Source: Chloroflexota bacterium
GTDB lineage: Bacteria; Chloroflexota; Dehalococcoidia; GIF9; UBA5629
DNA: 6,691 nucleotides
Assembly: GCA_026389695.1 (NCBI GenBank)
Contig: JAPLHI010000188.1
Coordinates: 1 to 6,691 of the forward strand
Direction: 5' to 3'
Positions within the stretch are counted from its first letter, which is position 1. Each line of letters starts with the position of its first letter. The notes under the pieces are model-generated. The model made no database searches and was not told the DNA's origin. It was given only the letters and a program-made list of their open reading frames with translations. Below are positions 5,274 to 6,691 of this stretch, piece after piece. Made by a program: the position numbers and the translations under genes.

Positions 5274-6691
5274 ATGAATACTACGTGGAAAATTGTTGTC
5301 CTGGTTATTCTCCTGTTTGTTTTAATCCTTCCTGATTTTCTGATGCAGGGGACCGGAGAAGCGGGTGCTGCTTCCCGCACGCTGATGTGGTCTATCGTCA
5401 ATACCCCCAGCGAAAATATAAGCGCGGTAATTGTCAGCCCCTCGGAAATCAATGCTTTCGCCCTGGGATCAGACGGCAGGACCTTTTATTGCTGCGACAC
5501 CGCCGATAACCTGACAAGCAATTGGCAACCCACATCATTTCCAGGCTTAGGTGTAGATGAATACATCAGTTGCCTTGATATCTCTAAAAAATATGGCGCA
5601 GGTCTGCGTGACATCGCGGTGGGTACACGCAACGCTACTAGCTCCGGCCGCATATTCAATGCTCAATACAGCACAGCTTTTGCGGCATCATGGAATAATC
5701 AGGGTCTTGCTGAAAATATTACAGCCATAAAATTCTCACCCAATTATGCTACTGATTCCACGATCGCTGTGGTATCCTGCAACGCGGTTGCGGCATTTTT
5801 ACACCTGGGTAAACACGACCCTGTTACCAATACAACATCCTGGGATGCTCCTGGTTATGTGAATTATCCGGTTGACTTCTCCCTCCAGCTTCCTGCTATT
5901 ATCCCCACAGAAAATTCCACCAACATTATTAACTGCGATCTCGAATTGCCATCGGATTTTTCAGGAAGTACCGCCACGGAAATTGCCAGTTTTGTTAGTA
6001 TTTTGACTGATACTACATCAAAATCGGTAGTACTTTACGTCAATACCAATATTGCTCCCAGCGTGCTAAATATCACACCGCCATTTTCTACCATCATTCC
6101 AAATAACGGCATATATTCCATCGCCTACAAAGGTAGCCTGAGCTCCGGCATGTTACTGGCCGGGGAAAAAGCGGCTAAAGCGGGTGACGGACGCGTGAAA
6201 ATCTGGCAGTGCTCCAATCCGCAGTCAACCGTGACCGGGGGAGCGACCTGGCTTCCCTCAAATACTCTCAAATCCCCTACCGGCGGCGGCAATTCGGGAC
6301 GGGCCAACGCCATCCTGGCCTGGAGCACAGATGGAACCTCGGTCTACTGCGGGACAAGCTCGGAAAACGCCATTGTTGGCGGCACAGGCTGGGCTCCGGG
6401 ACAGTGGCCCCGTTCCAAACTGACTTCGGTTCCACTTGACGAGTCAGCCTTCTCCCGCAGCACTGACAGCGGGATTAGCTGGAACCAGCTCAGCCTGATA
6501 GACACCAGGATCAGCAGGCTTTCCGACGTTGCCGCCCTGGATGTCCCCACAGGCTCCGGTGGAGAAGGAGAACATAATGTACTATACCTGGCAACTTTGA
6601 ATACAGAACCGGGATTAATCAACTTTGACAGCGTCTGGCGCAGCGTCAGCGACACTGCGGGACAGGTATGGGAGCGAGTGCTGATCTGGCC
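5274..6691 (+). CDS. Exported surface protein, BNR/beta-propeller-like (C-terminus beyond right edge)
   Basis: An uninterrupted frame of 472 codons with no stop before the window ends. The N-terminus is a signal peptide: Lys6, a hydrophobic core at 7-24, then GEAGAAS with a likely cut near 32-33. The mature part is rich in Ser, Thr, Asn and aromatic residues in beta-strand patterns. It includes a full Asp-box STDSGISW (396-403), a looser one at 351-358 (STDGTSVY), and a KFSPNYATDSTIAVVS segment (153-168) like the repeat units of bacterial BNR/WD40-type surface proteins. FDSVWRS...WERVL at the end fits the same style. The likely role is a cell-surface or S-layer-associated protein; substrate or ligand is unknown. 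ATG 5274 is chosen because it directly precedes the signal peptide. It has no clear Shine-Dalgarno; in-frame GTG 5250 and TTG 5220 are no better. It is divergent from the pilus operon. Confidence 0.85.
   Translation, partial: MNTTWKIVVLVILLFVLILPDFLMQGTGEAGAASRTLMWSIVNTPSENISAVIVSPSEINAFALGSDGRTFYCCDTADNLTSNWQPTSFPGLGVDEYISCLDISKKYGAGLRDIAVGTRNATSSGRIFNAQYSTAFAASWNNQGLAENITAIKFSPNYATDSTIAVVSCNAVAAFLHLGKHDPVTNTTSWDAPGYVNYPVDFSLQLPAIIPTENSTNIINCDLELPSDFSGSTATEIASFVSILTDTTSKSVVLYVNTNIAPSVLNITPPFSTIIPNNGIYSIAYKGSLSSGMLLAGEKAAKAGDGRVKIWQCSNPQSTVTGGATWLPSNTLKSPTGGGNSGRANAILAWSTDGTSVYCGTSSENAIVGGTGWAPGQWPRSKLTSVPLDESAFSRSTDSGISWNQLSLIDTRISRLSDVAALDVPTGSGGEGEHNVLYLATLNTEPGLINFDSVWRSVSDTAGQVWERVLIW

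Noticed and set aside
5058..5452. Two minus-strand frames across the intergenic region and the start of the surface-protein gene
   Set aside because: Low-complexity, unlike any family, overlapping regulatory DNA and a strong plus-strand coding frame.
6125..6655. Frames antisense to or out of phase with the surface-protein gene
   Set aside because: The plus-strand frame from 5274 is open throughout, with a signal peptide and Asp-box; these are shadows.

Overview
The window looks like a piece of an uncultured bacterial chromosome, most likely Chloroflexota (Dehalococcoidia-like). That guess rests on the style of the right-hand surface protein (FSP.YATDSTIAV-type BNR/beta-propeller segments, VWRS...WERVL motif) and on the monoderm-style type IV pilus genes. 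It is inference from memory of such families, not a database result.

Left and centre (1-4972, minus strand): five genes run in one direction with short gaps (9-65 bp) and form a type IV pilus / type II secretion-like operon. In transcription order they are: (1) a 453-aa zinc-ribbon protein with a TackOD1-like domain and two tandem restriction-endonuclease-fold-like modules that lack the catalytic E-x-K; (2) the PilB/GspE assembly ATPase; (3) the PilC/GspF platform protein; (4) a PilV/GspI-like prepilin; (5) a PilW/GspJ-like prepilin that runs off the left edge. PilB would power assembly, PilC would anchor it in the membrane, and the two minor prepilins would be the assembled or priming subunits. 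The leading zinc-ribbon protein has no known role in pilus machines and is the most interesting gene here.

Intergenic (4973-5273): about 300 bp of AT-rich sequence between two divergent transcription units. It holds a good candidate sigma70-type promoter for the pilus operon (TTGAAA-16-TATTAT, minus strand), overlapped by a 10-bp direct repeat with a 20-bp period. It also holds a weaker plus-strand promoter candidate inside an imperfect palindrome.

Right (5274-6691, plus strand): one open reading frame with an N-terminal signal peptide and a secreted beta-rich body with an Asp-box motif. It continues past the right edge. It is probably a cell-surface or S-layer-associated propeller-type protein.

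No rRNA, tRNA, CRISPR array, transposase or phage gene was seen.
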